From Thalassiosira profunda (taxonomy: Eukaryota; Bacillariophyta; Thalassiosirophyceae; Thalassiosirales; Thalassiosiraceae): a stretch of DNA of 18,931 bases. The translations under genes were made by a program, and so were the position numbers. The notes under the pieces are model-generated. The model made no database searches, was not told the origin of the DNA, and saw only the letters and a list, made by a program, of their open reading frames with translations. The stretch lies in NCBI GenBank assembly GCA_036939355.1, contig JALLAP010001052.1:1-18931 (forward strand). The letters run 5' to 3'. Below, in pieces: positions 7,575 through 16,443 of the stretch (position 1 is its first letter; the number at the start of each line of letters is the position of its first letter).

Positions 7575-10248
7575 CTAAATGTTACATCCCACGATAATGT
7601 AGACCAAGTACAGGCCGCAAGCCACATAGCCGTACGAACGCCCAATCACCCCCCTTCCTATCACCACGCCGGTGAATACAATTAATGCGCAGTTGGCGAT
7701 GGTGAACCAGAACCCGGTTGCGATATTTCGTGGGAGTTCGACACGGATGTGATCTTTCCCAGTGCTCTTCAGCAACGTCCAGAAGCCAAATCCCATTCCA
7801 ACGCAAAAGTTGAAGATCGGCCCCGCGAAGCATGCCGTTGTAGCCATTGTCGATAGTCCCTTCTTCGACAGCGACACGTTCGCCACAAGGTCCTGCAGCG
7901 AGTTCCCGAAAGCCAGAACAGTGAGGCCCATCACCGTAGTAGGAATTTGCAATAGGATCCCAAACAAGTCGAGGAGGTCCACGAGCTTGTCGGCGATGGA
8001 GTCCAGCCACGTGGCCGCAATGGAGAAGCCGTACAGGGTCAGTGGTATCACCATGTAAACATCCATGGGCCCCTCGCCATCGGGAGAATATCGCATCACA
8101 GCCAAAGCCGTCATCAACGTTATCGCCGAGACAGCATATCCAACAGAGGAGGAATAGATATTCGCGTCGAATTGCTCCAAGAAATACCACCACACCCAAA
8201 CGGGAGAAAGGGCAACCGAGAGGGCTACCATGGGCCGGCAATAGTAGCCGTCGCACGGGACCGGGTTCGTCAGCTGCAAGAGAAAGACATCATAGTTGTT
8301 AGCTGGAAAGAACAACGTTTGCACGAGATCACATCGTATGCAGCACACGCACCTTTCGGACGATCGTGAATGGCAGTTCCACAGTAAGAAAGATCACATC
8401 GAGGACACTGTTCTCCTCGTTGCGATAGATGTCCGCAAAGAAATCACTCCAATGGTCCACAAGCTCTTGGGCGTTGCTTGACCACGCCTCTCCCCAGCTG
8501 CTTGGCCTGCTGATACCATCTCCTTCCTCGTCGGAATCACGAGCAGCATCTCCAGCATGGCTAGACCCCGTCGTCACTTGCATCGCTGCTGGTGGACGCT
8601 GTGCATTCCTCGTGGGAGAGGCTGTCGCCGATAAATCTGCCGTGGACGACGATGCATCTGCAGACGACGACTTCCTCAACCCTCTCTTTTTTTCTTCTCT
8701 CTCCTCCTTTTCCTCGTCCCTCCACGACGTTCTCCGTCCCGAGGCAGGCGAGGATCCGCCCCCTGCTGATCGGCTCCGAAGAAACAGGAGTCCTCCAGGA
8801 CCGTGATGCGGATGCACAGCGTGTCGCGGATGAAAGGTAGGAATGCCCACCTCTGTGCCATCGGACTGCATGGGCCCCCATCCAGCGCCCCCTGACACCC
8901 TCGCGCCGTGATCACTGAGCGAGGTTGGCATTCCATCGGAGGAAGATCTCCTAATTTGCGTTTCATCTTGCGCGGTGCCTTCGAGCGGCCCCTCCTCGTG
9001 GCAGCTGTAGTTGCTCATGGCCTCAATGACCGTATCGCGGATCGAATGGCTGTGTACGGGCATCGACTTGAGGTGGCAGAGATTCTGGGCAGGATGCCGC
9101 TTGCACTGTCGAATCGGAGGGGCGCTGTCGCTTCGAGGACGCTGAGGACGAAACATGGACGTCTTTTCAGCAACCAAAGGAGTCTGCTCGTCCGGGACAA
9201 AGGGAGGTCTCTCCACGTCACCCGTCGAAAAGACATCTTCCTCCTCGTCACACATCTCGTTCATGCTGATGAATCCGTCTCTGCTCTGCGTTCTCACAAT
9301 CGACGGGGCATGGTAAAAGACGTGATAGGTGTCTGCGCATAGCACCAGAAGGACGTAGGAGCCGTACATCCCCAGGAGGGTGTAGACAAATCCGTAGTCC
9401 ACCACCCCGGCTTTCAAATAGGACATGGATACAGCGCACACGAGAATCAGCACGGCTATGTCCCGTAGCAATGGCCCTCGGCACGGGACCCCACCGGATT
9501 CTTTCTCGCCCCTGCTCTTTTCGTCGTTAGATTTCTTCCCGTTGACATCAGCATCAGTGTCCTCTCCATTTTTCGTAGCACTGCTGCTCAACATGACAAT
9601 TGCCCCCAGGATCAGGCTCGTCACGAACATGCACGTTCCTGTGAGCTCCCCTAATGCCATCTCGTACCCCTTCCGCTCGTCGCCCAGAATGGCGTTCATC
9701 GTCGCGGCCACATCCGGCGCTCCGTTCCCCAGCGCGAGGAGCGTCACGCCCGCGAACCTCGGGGGCAACCCGAGCTGCAGCGAGAACATCTCCAATCCGG
9801 GTGTAAAGAACTCATCGGTCGTCGACCCAAGCAGGCGGAAGAGTAGCAGCAAGACCAGCCCGAGGAAGGCCAACAGGAGAGACCTCCGGGTATGCTGATT
9901 GCTCGATCCATCGTCGCAAAAGAGGCTTGGGAAGATGATCCCCTCGCCGTCGTTGCACGTGTGGGCGAACTCGCACCGATCGAACCGCGCGGGGTACTTC
10001 GTCTGGAGGTGGTGCAGGGCGTCGCAAGAATAGGCAGTGTAATCGATGGGCTCCTCCAATTCGTGTTTGCGGTGGCGTTTGGAGAGCTTTCGTTGCGACA
10101 AGGAGGCACCGTCGTCCGCCGAAGAAAAGAGGAGCACCAACAGCAGGGGCAGCAGCAAGGCCAGCCACCTTGCATTCGACGAAGTGCTAGAGGGCAGCAT
10201 CCGTCGTTTGGACCGTTTCGAACGACGCCAACATTTCTGCGCATTCAT
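7575..10248 (-). CDS. Cation/Ca2+ exchanger, CCX/NCLX family
   Basis: Two exons, 10248-8353 and 8273-7575, encode 864 residues. The ATG at 10246-10248 has A at -3. A signal peptide lies at about residues 27-43. It is followed by a lumenal cysteine segment with C75, C92, C98 and C111, which matches the pattern ahead of the first helix in NCLX and plant CCX proteins. The alpha-1 repeat has G174-N-G-A-P-D179. The alpha-2 repeat has G755-N-S-L-Q-D760. Each lies in a multi-helix membrane half. A cytosolic loop of about 300 residues (about 310-615) is rich in Ser, Arg, acidic and His residues. The family exchanges Ca2+ for Na+, K+, Li+ or H+ across organelle or plasma membranes. Ion preference cannot be read here. 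Alpha-2 is normally G-N-S-x-G-D, so Gln759 in place of Gly is unusual. The gene is divergent from the FAH-MAAI gene. Confidence 0.92.
8274..8352 (-). other. 79-nt GT-AG phase-0 intron in the exchanger gene
   Basis: On the minus strand the donor reads AAAG|GTGCGTG and the acceptor TCTCTTGCAG|CTG, with a good branch-point candidate (CTAAC) about 25 nt before the acceptor. Exon 1 ends on a whole codon (632 codons) and exon 2 resumes in frame at 8273. Splicing joins ...T-I-V-R-K to L-T-N-P-V-P and gives a complete CCX protein. Without splicing, translation stops seven codons into the intron. Confidence 0.9.
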
Positions 10249-10846
10249 AGTTCATCTGTAAACCACATCATATGTGAGAACGCTGTCGATTTGCAAATCA
10301 AAGGCATTCCTTGACAACCTATCGGCAGCCAGGAGGTATGCGAACAGCCCCCTGGTGCCTGCATCGAATGCGAGCTCGAGTTGAACTCGCACGCCGAAGA
10401 TCGCCCCCCTGCACCAACGCCGCAACTGGTGCACCCCCAACCATCCACCCACTCACCCGCTTTGCCCCGCCGTCGCCCTTGTTGCCTCCTCTGCCGCGGC
10501 TCTCATTTGCTTCCTCAGCTCGGCGAGGGCTGGCTGCTCCTGGCTGGAGGTGCTCGCTTTGTTTGCTGGGCGGAGGAAGGAAGTGCGTTTTAGCGATGAC
10601 AGTAATGCGCGATAGTTTGGCGAAGAATCTTTCAATGAATGAGTCTCCTCTCTCAAAACTCAAAAAGCAAGGCGGACGACGGACGACAGAGAACAGAGGA
10701 GACGACTACGTCGACGACCGCCGCAGAACAAGCCCGCGCCAGGCAGTGACAACTAACGAGGGCCGCCAGCCCGGCGTGAATAGGCAGCATCGGCGACGCG
10801 AGCCTTCAACGCCCGCTGCACCAGGCGATCTGCAATATTGCAATAC
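10249..10846. promoter_or_regulatory. Shared upstream region of the divergent exchanger and FAH-MAAI genes
   Basis: These 598 bp separate two divergent start codons, so both promoters and 5' UTRs must lie here. I see no TATA box. Pyrimidine-rich GC tracts run through 10420-10560. An in-frame TAG at 10781-10783 with no ATG between it and 10847 fixes 10847 as the first possible ATG of the fusion gene. Confidence 0.55.
10831..10842. promoter_or_regulatory. Perfect 12-bp palindrome just before the FAH-MAAI start
   Basis: TGCAATATTGCA is its own reverse complement and ends four bases before the ATG at 10847. It could be a protein-binding site or an initiator-region element. It could also be chance. 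Confidence 0.3.
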
Positions 10847-11008
10847 ATGCCTCGGACATTCTTTGGTGTCACCTTCGCCCTCATCGTCGCCCTCCTCGAC
10901 CTCATCATCACCTCTTCGTTGCTATCCACGGCCACGCTGGCATTTGCGCCCATTCCTCAACGTCGCCACGCGGCACAATCGAAAATTGGCAGCCATCCAA
11001 TCATCATT
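10847..11008 (+). other. Bipartite (ASAFAP-type) targeting leader, skipped if M55 is used
   Basis: Residues 1-54 have a hydrophobic core (about 5-25) and then T-A-T-L-A|F-A-P-I-P-Q-R-R-H, with Phe at +1 of the predicted signal-peptidase site. The following stretch has basic and no acidic residues. This is the pattern that routes proteins into red-algal-derived complex plastids. The first ATG has weak context (T at -3, C at +4). The in-frame ATG at 11009 has A at -3 and G at +4 and begins just before the conserved FAH fold, so a cytosolic form is possible. Confidence 0.7.
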
Positions 11009-13246
11009 ATGGCCGCGCAGAGATCGTCGTGGGTGGACGTCCCTCCCGGCTGCGACTTCAGCATCGACAACATCCCCTTCGGCGTGTGCTCCTTCCCCCA
11101 ACAAGAGAACAAGGGCTATGCATCCAATAATGCGTGCCATCCGTCCATCGCTCCCTCGACGCCGCGGTGCTGCACCGCCATTGGCACATACGCGGTCGAT
11201 CTGCAGTTGCTATCCGAGGCGGGGCTGCTGGACGATTTGGGTGTCGACTTTCACCCACGCGTCGCCTTCTCGAGGTCGTCGCTGAACGACTTCATGGCCT
11301 GCGAGAAGAAGGTGTGGGTGGCCGTGCGGAACCGCCTCATAAGCCTCTTCCTCGATGCAGACAGTGGGGACATCTCCGCAGACCCCCGCCTCCGCGACAA
11401 CGTGCCGCTGCGAAGCCAGGCGTTCCGTCCCCTCTCCGAGGCCCTGTTCCACCTCCCCGCGGCCATCGGGGATTACACCGACTTCTACAGCTCGCGCGAG
11501 CACGCCACGAACGTCGGGATCATGTTTAGAGGAAAGGACAACGCATTGCAGCCCAACTGGCTGCACATGCCCATCGGCTACCACGGCCGGGGGAGCAGCG
11601 TCTACCCCAGCACATACTGCGGTGCCACTCGTGATGGGGATAGCGGCGAGGGAAGGATGGGCACGGTCCGCCGGCCGTGCGGGCAATTGCAAAAAGACGC
11701 CGCCGATCCGTCCCAGGGGAGTACGTACGGGCCGTGCCGGTTGCTGGACTTTGAGCTCGAGGTGGCCTTCTTCGTGGGCGGCCCAACCAACAACGACTCT
11801 AACGAAAACGGCGGGAGGCCGCTGACCCTTGCGGAAGCGAAGGATCGCATTTTTGGATATGTACTGATGAATGACTGGTCGGCCCGCGATATCCAGAAAT
11901 GGGAGTACGTCCCGCTCGGCCCGTTCACGTCGAAGAACTTCGCGACGACGATTAGCACGTGGATCGTGACGCCCATGGCGCTGGAACCGCACCGGTGCAA
12001 CACGAGCGCGGGGGTGCAGGGCGGGGCGAGTTTCGGCGGAGGGACGGCGTTGAGCGAGGGGATCGACGTGGGAGGAAGCGGAGGAGAGGGGACGGATCCG
12101 ACGCCGTTGGAGTATCTGCGGGATCCCGACTATGGGAGCTACGATGTGTCACTCTCGGTGTCGCTGCAGCCCGAGGCGACGGCCCAAACCACGCAAATCT
12201 GCCAGTCCAATCTGAGGAACATGTACTGGTCGTCGGTGCAGCAGCTCGTCCACCACTCCGTGACGGGCTGTCCCATGCGGCCCGGAGATCTGCTCGCCTC
12301 GGGGACCATCTCGGGAAAAGAACACAACAGCTTCGGAAGCATGCTCGAGCTGAGCTGGAAGGGCACGCGCGAGATTCTGTTGGAGGGGGGTGGGACGCGG
12401 CGGTTCTTGCAGGACGGCGATGCCGTAATCATGGAGGGATGGTGCGAGAAGGAGGGCACGGGGCGGGTGGGCTTTGGCCAGTGCGCGGCGCGGGTGCTGC
12501 CGGCCATTCCGTTTCCTTACGATTCGGGGAGGGAGAGTGCAACGGAGTCGCCGCCGCAACTGAGGTACAGTCAGTTTAAGCTGTACGGGTTCTGGCGATC
12601 CACGTGCACGTGGCGAGTGCGCATCGCCCTGGCGGCCAAGGGCATCGAGTGCGAGGTGGTGCCCGTGGACTTGTTCAACAATGCACAGACCGACGAAGAG
12701 TACGCGTCGAAGAATCCGATGCGACAAGTTCCGGTGCTCGAGTTTGCCGATGCCGAAAGCGGAACAACAGTGCAAATCACGCAATCCCTTGCCATCATTG
12801 AGTTCTTGGAGGCGGCCTTTCCGGATCGAGGCGGCCAACTGCTCCCCCGCGATTCTGTGGCGCGGGCCAAGGCCAAGGAAGTGGCCGAGATTGTCAATGC
12901 GGGCATCCAACCCCTGCAGAATTTCGCAGTCGTCGATGCGATTGAGAACATACGCGCCGGAAAGGGGAACGAGTTTCGACGGCAGGCCATGGAGAAGGGC
13001 CTGTCCTCGCTCGAGACGCTGTTGGCTGCCTGTCATTCTCAGACGGGCGAGAGTGCCGGTCTGTTCGCCATTGGATCGCACGGCCCTACGCTCGCGGACG
13101 TGTGTCTGGTGCCGCAATTGTACAATGCTCGAATGTTCGGAGTCGATTGCGGCCTTTACCCGACACTGTCGAAGATCGAAAATGTGTGCAAGGATCACCC
13201 GTGGTTCGTTGGCGCCGAGCCGGAACAACAGCCAGATTATAGATAG
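10847..13246 (+). CDS. Fumarylacetoacetase - maleylacetoacetate isomerase fusion with plastid-type leader
   Basis: A single-exon ORF of 799 residues. Residues about 60-557 are a full fumarylacetoacetase (EC 3.7.1.2). Matches to known catalytic and metal residues are D212 and H219 (D-F-Y-S-S-R-E-H), E303 and E305, D343 (M-N-D-W-S-A-R-D-I-Q), Q350, Y354, K363 and T487. Residues 572-799 are a zeta-class GST / maleylacetoacetate isomerase (EC 5.2.1.2) with the active-site motif S585-T-C-T-W-R-V-R-I-A and Q646-S647 for glutathione. The isomerase makes fumarylacetoacetate and FAH splits it into fumarate and acetoacetate, so the two domains do consecutive steps of tyrosine catabolism. Compared with the human enzyme, FAH has a Gly-rich insertion at about 388-416. 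A linker of about 15 residues joins the domains. Residues 1-54 look like a leader. M55 is an alternative start. Confidence 0.96.
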   Translation: MPRTFFGVTFALIVALLDLIITSSLLSTATLAFAPIPQRRHAAQSKIGSHPIIIMAAQRSSWVDVPPGCDFSIDNIPFGVCSFPQQENKGYASNNACHPSIAPSTPRCCTAIGTYAVDLQLLSEAGLLDDLGVDFHPRVAFSRSSLNDFMACEKKVWVAVRNRLISLFLDADSGDISADPRLRDNVPLRSQAFRPLSEALFHLPAAIGDYTDFYSSREHATNVGIMFRGKDNALQPNWLHMPIGYHGRGSSVYPSTYCGATRDGDSGEGRMGTVRRPCGQLQKDAADPSQGSTYGPCRLLDFELEVAFFVGGPTNNDSNENGGRPLTLAEAKDRIFGYVLMNDWSARDIQKWEYVPLGPFTSKNFATTISTWIVTPMALEPHRCNTSAGVQGGASFGGGTALSEGIDVGGSGGEGTDPTPLEYLRDPDYGSYDVSLSVSLQPEATAQTTQICQSNLRNMYWSSVQQLVHHSVTGCPMRPGDLLASGTISGKEHNSFGSMLELSWKGTREILLEGGGTRRFLQDGDAVIMEGWCEKEGTGRVGFGQCAARVLPAIPFPYDSGRESATESPPQLRYSQFKLYGFWRSTCTWRVRIALAAKGIECEVVPVDLFNNAQTDEEYASKNPMRQVPVLEFADAESGTTVQITQSLAIIEFLEAAFPDRGGQLLPRDSVARAKAKEVAEIVNAGIQPLQNFAVVDAIENIRAGKGNEFRRQAMEKGLSSLETLLAACHSQTGESAGLFAIGSHGPTLADVCLVPQLYNARMFGVDCGLYPTLSKIENVCKDHPWFVGAEPEQQPDYR

Positions 13247-13776
13247 TGTGTGGTGGCATATCTCGCTCTAAAATAGAAATATCCGCAGCGTCATATCCAC
13301 AAAACGCCATTACTTCTGGTTCCTTTCCGAAGAAGCATTGCCCTCCGCTGCTTCCCAGAGCGACTGTGATTTTGTTTTCCCGACAAAGCGACGTGATCGA
13401 TGGCAGAAGCGAGGCTTGATATCGCCGGCCCGACAAGAGATGGGAGGTATTCGGATGAAGCGAAGTGTCAAGGTTTGCGCCTAAATGGTTGCCACTACGA
13501 GTTAGTGCAGGCTATGATCCTAACCCGTAGAAAGGCAATTCCGGACGCTGGGGAAAGTTCGACAAAAACCCCGGGGTATTTTTACATCGATCTTCTTGGC
13601 GAGAGAGCCCGTCGTGTTGCTCGCATCTGGGCCCGCCTCTTCGCCTCATCACTATTTTTTTCTGGTTCGCTTATTCCGTCGCTTGGACGTGTTCTGCTTT
13701 TTATGGGGTTTCTTGGCCTGCATAATACCTCTTATCAACATAAAATTGTAGCTGGAAGCACACGCCGGTATGCTCC
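13247..13776. other. Intergenic region between convergent genes
   Basis: This 530-bp stretch lies between the stops of the fusion enzyme and the cysteine-rich gene and should hold both 3' UTRs. One plus-strand ATG frame of 126 codons (13400-13780) crosses it, with a hydrophobic segment but no recognisable domain. It runs into the neighbouring stop codon and I do not accept it as a gene. No RNA gene or repeat is seen. Confidence 0.55.
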
Positions 13777-15329
13777 TTAATCGCAGGCCTGGAATACGTC
13801 CTGGTTCACGCAAGTCTGCTGCGAAGCGCACCCAGGAAGAGGTTTGGGCTTGCCTTCGTTATTGTTCTTGCCCTCGGCGTTCTCGAGGCCGCAGGTGCCC
13901 CCACAACCAATGCACTGCAGCGAACATTTGCCTCCACCTACTTCGTGATTGTACACGCAGCCTGGAAGCTCGTCGTTGGTGGTGCATTGGACGCACTCGT
14001 CGTAACGGAGACAGAAGTCTGTGCCGAAGTCGCCAGGGCACCAAGAGAGGGTAGGCGATTCGGTGGGGTTCTTCGTCGGCGATTCGGTCGGATTCTTCGT
14101 GGGAGACTGCGAGCAATAGAAAGCACATGAATGCGTGAGAGATTGAGCGAGGGAATCGGACGCTTGCAAGCGCGCGCATCGAGGGAGATTGCACTCGCCT
14201 CCGTGGGGTTCTTGGTGGGCGGTTCGGTGCAACAGTCTATGTCGCAGGCTGAGTGAAGAGACCGACTGCCTTGCCCCCCGCGGAGCTGACGACCACCAGA
14301 AGAACAAAACTCCTCGGATTCACAGATGCCGTTGCCGCAGCAGTCGGCGCGGTAGAACATACTGTCTCCGCAGCAGTCCTCTGCGCAGTAGAAGTCGTTG
14401 GTGTCCTCGCTGGTCTCACAGATGTCGTTGCCGCAGCAGATCTCACTTTCATAGTTCTCGGAGGAGCAGCAGTCGTCGAAGCAGTAGTTTCGGGGTATTT
14501 TCTCCTCAGACGAACAGGTCCCGTCTCCACAGCAGTCGTCGAAGCAGTAGATCCCGGACGACTCCACCGGCGTACAGGTCCCGTCTCCACAGCAGTCGAG
14601 ACGACAGTAGTTGGAGTAACTGTCCTCTGTAGACGAACAGGTCTCGTCTCCACAGCAGTCGCGACGACAGTAGTTGAAGTAACTGTCCTCTGTAGACGAA
14701 CAGGTCCCGTCTCCACAGACATCACTTGATCCACCAACACTCTTCATGGTCATCACGTGGAAGGGGCCGAGGAGGCTGACGGTGCCGCTTTCCACCACCG
14801 TGCGGTGAGGAAGGCCGCCCTCGAAGTGGATGAACTGCCCCTTCTTGATGGAGAAACACTTGTTCTCCACGTCGAAGTGGGCGTCGTCGTTCGTCTCGAG
14901 GGGCACGAGCGTGACGAGGTCGCCCTCGGGGACCGGGAGGCGGACCCCATCCTCGTTGGGAGGGAGTCGATCCACGTGCCGGCTCGTGGTGCTCGTGACG
15001 AAGGTCGTCTGGACGACGGCACCGGCAGCGCCCTCGTTCTCGTACAGCGAGAAGGGGGATACGCCGGCGCTGGCCTTGAGGGACGTCACGAAGGCGGGCT
15101 TGAGCGAGGCGAGGCCGGTCGATTTGCCGGGGGTGCAGGTGGGATCCCCTTTCTCCTGCGCATCGATGAGGATGGAGAACTTGGAATCCTCGATGGATAG
15201 GATCGAGGTGTCCACCGCTGCAGCCGGATTACTTGCGGAGGCAACCAAAAGGACAATAGCTGCTTTCTTGAGGAATAGCTTGGACTGCCCGCCGAAGAGG
15301 GCCGCCGCCATGGCATGAGAGGTCTTCAT
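13777..15329 (-). CDS. Secreted protein with cupin-like domain, Cys-rich repeats and PTKNPTE repeats
   Basis: Two exons, 15329-14199 and 14106-13777, give 486 residues. The ATG at 15327-15329 has A at -3. A hydrophobic segment at about 22-38 (ending N-P-A-A-A) is a likely signal peptide. Residues about 125-195 look like a cupin barrel (F-D-V-E-N...G-Q-F-I-H-F...L-P-H-R). From C205 come repeats of the form C-G-[DN]-x2-C-x3-E-x(5-6)-Y-C-x2-D-C, four complete in a row (205-287), then degenerate ones to about 366. Next are three P-T-K-N-P-T-E units across the splice junction, and a second Cys-rich tail of about 85 residues. The Cys pairs suggest a disulphide-rich extracellular or wall protein. 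No function is known to me. Confidence 0.82.
14107..14198 (-). other. Probable 92-nt GC-AG intron
   Basis: On the minus strand the donor reads ACGGAG|GCGAGTG and the acceptor CTATTGCTCGCAG|TCTCCC. This joins a whole codon (GAG, residue 377) to TCT and continues the P-T-K-N-P-T-E-S-P-T repeat without a break, opening a frame to the stop at 13777. The nearby GT (14194-14193) would throw the second exon out of frame and lose its Cys-rich tail, so the GC donor is preferred. Confidence 0.75.
14521..14727 (-). repeat. 60/63-bp tandem repeats encoding Cys-rich units
   Basis: The block [CT]CGTCTCCACAG (plus strand) recurs at 14521, 14581, 14644 and 14707, with spacings of 60, 63 and 63 bp, that is 20 or 21 codons. 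The last two intervals are nearly identical at DNA level, including a shared 19-base piece starting at 14622 and 14685, which points to recent duplication. Confidence 0.85.
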
Positions 15330-15554
15330 ATTGACGGGTTAGAAATCCCTTCCGTTGAGGGAGATAGGTTCTGTAAGCAGGGCAGAGTAGAGCACGGTTG
15401 AGCAAGTATGTAGTAGATGAAACATATCAAATTCGAAGCAGCGGACAACTCGCAACAAGGATGATGATGATGCGTTGTGTGAGGCAACACGCGCGGCACG
15501 CGGCGGCGGGGCAGTTCGAACATGTGCAGACAGGCGAAGAGCTGAGACATGGCG

Positions 15555-16213
15555 ACGGCGACAATGGTTCGCATCGTCATCGTGCGGGCGCGGCAACGCC
15601 GCCGCCGCGCCCAAGGCGGCCGTGCGCGGGGCCCGCGGCCCCATTGCCCGACCGTGCGGGGGGGGGGGGGAGGCGAGGGCGGCGGGGCAGCGAGCAAGCT
15701 GCGGGAGCGTCGATGCGAACTGGGTGCACAAATGGTCCGCATCGTCCCGAGGCTGCGAGCTCTCATCGCCGCCGCCGCATCGCCTCCTTCTCTTCGCCGC
15801 GCCCCACGCCCACGCCAGCAGCAACCAGGGACGGCGGGGCGTGAGGCCGCCGCGGCGCCAGGGCAAGCGACGGCCGCGGGAGCGTCGATGCGAACCGGGT
15901 GCAAATGGTTCGCATCGTCCCAAGGCGATGTGAGCTCGCCACCGCCGCGCCGACGCCTCCTCCGAGCCTCGCCGCGCCCCACGCCCACGCCAGCAGCAAG
16001 CAGAGACCCATGCCCGCCCCCAGCCATGCGCTAGCTTGGGCAAGCAAGGGCAAGCCAAGACGAAAGATCGGGTTCCAACAGTGTGATGACAAGTGACTTG
16101 TCGCATCCGATACAGTGACATGCCATCCTCCCGCGGCTCCCGCCGCCGCCGCATCCCCACTCCGGTCCAATCGCATCCACGCCCACGCCCACGCCCACGC
16201 CCACGCCAGCAAG
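15555..16213. repeat. Degenerate tandem array, unit about 175 bp
   Basis: Two clear units, about 15669-15843 and 15844-16007, share GGGAGCGTCGATGCGAAC (15703 and 15878) and CGCCGCGCCCCACGCCCACG (15795 and 15970), both exactly 175 bp apart. A partial earlier unit contributes AATGGTTCGCATCGTC at 15563. A diverged later one (about 16137-16213) keeps the CGCCGCCGCCGCAT block and ends in CACGCC repeated five times (16178-16207), where the other units have two copies. Confidence 0.75.
15887..15916. repeat. 10-bp perfect inverted repeat (hairpin) inside the array
   Basis: GATGCGAACC and GGTTCGCATC flank a 10-nt loop. The equivalent place in the previous unit (about 15712-15743) has two mismatches in the arms and a longer loop. 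Confidence 0.6.
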
Positions 16214-16328
16214 CACAGCCGGTTACCCAACACACTCACCAGGCGGGCATCAGCAACGCAGAAGAATATGGACGAGTTATGCTGCGGCGGAGAGCTAGAG
16301 AGTTGAGGGCAGTTGGTGTTCGAAGCAT

Positions 16329-16443
16329 AAGACTGGTTTATCCTCTAATTCCCAGGATACATCTGATTTGCAATAATTTACTACATTCTATCAATCGATT
16401 TCCAATCACCAGATTTTTCTGGGCGGATTGACAAACCAGTCTT
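16329..16443. repeat. 11-bp inverted repeat around an AT-rich block
   Basis: AAGACTGGTTT (16329-16339) and its exact reverse complement AAACCAGTCTT (16433-16443) flank 93 bp that is clearly more AT-rich than its surroundings. I see no target-site duplication, so a small non-autonomous element is only a possibility. Confidence 0.35.

Noticed and set aside
13400..13780. ATG-started 126-codon plus-strand frame with a hydrophobic stretch
   Set aside because: No recognisable domain, lies between two convergent genes and overlaps the stop of one. Length is within chance for this region.
15326..16235. Long minus-strand open frames (233 and 298 codons) rich in Arg, Ala, Pro and Gly
   Set aside because: They lie in very GC-rich tandem repeats, several frames are open at once, and composition follows the repeats. 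No domain is seen.
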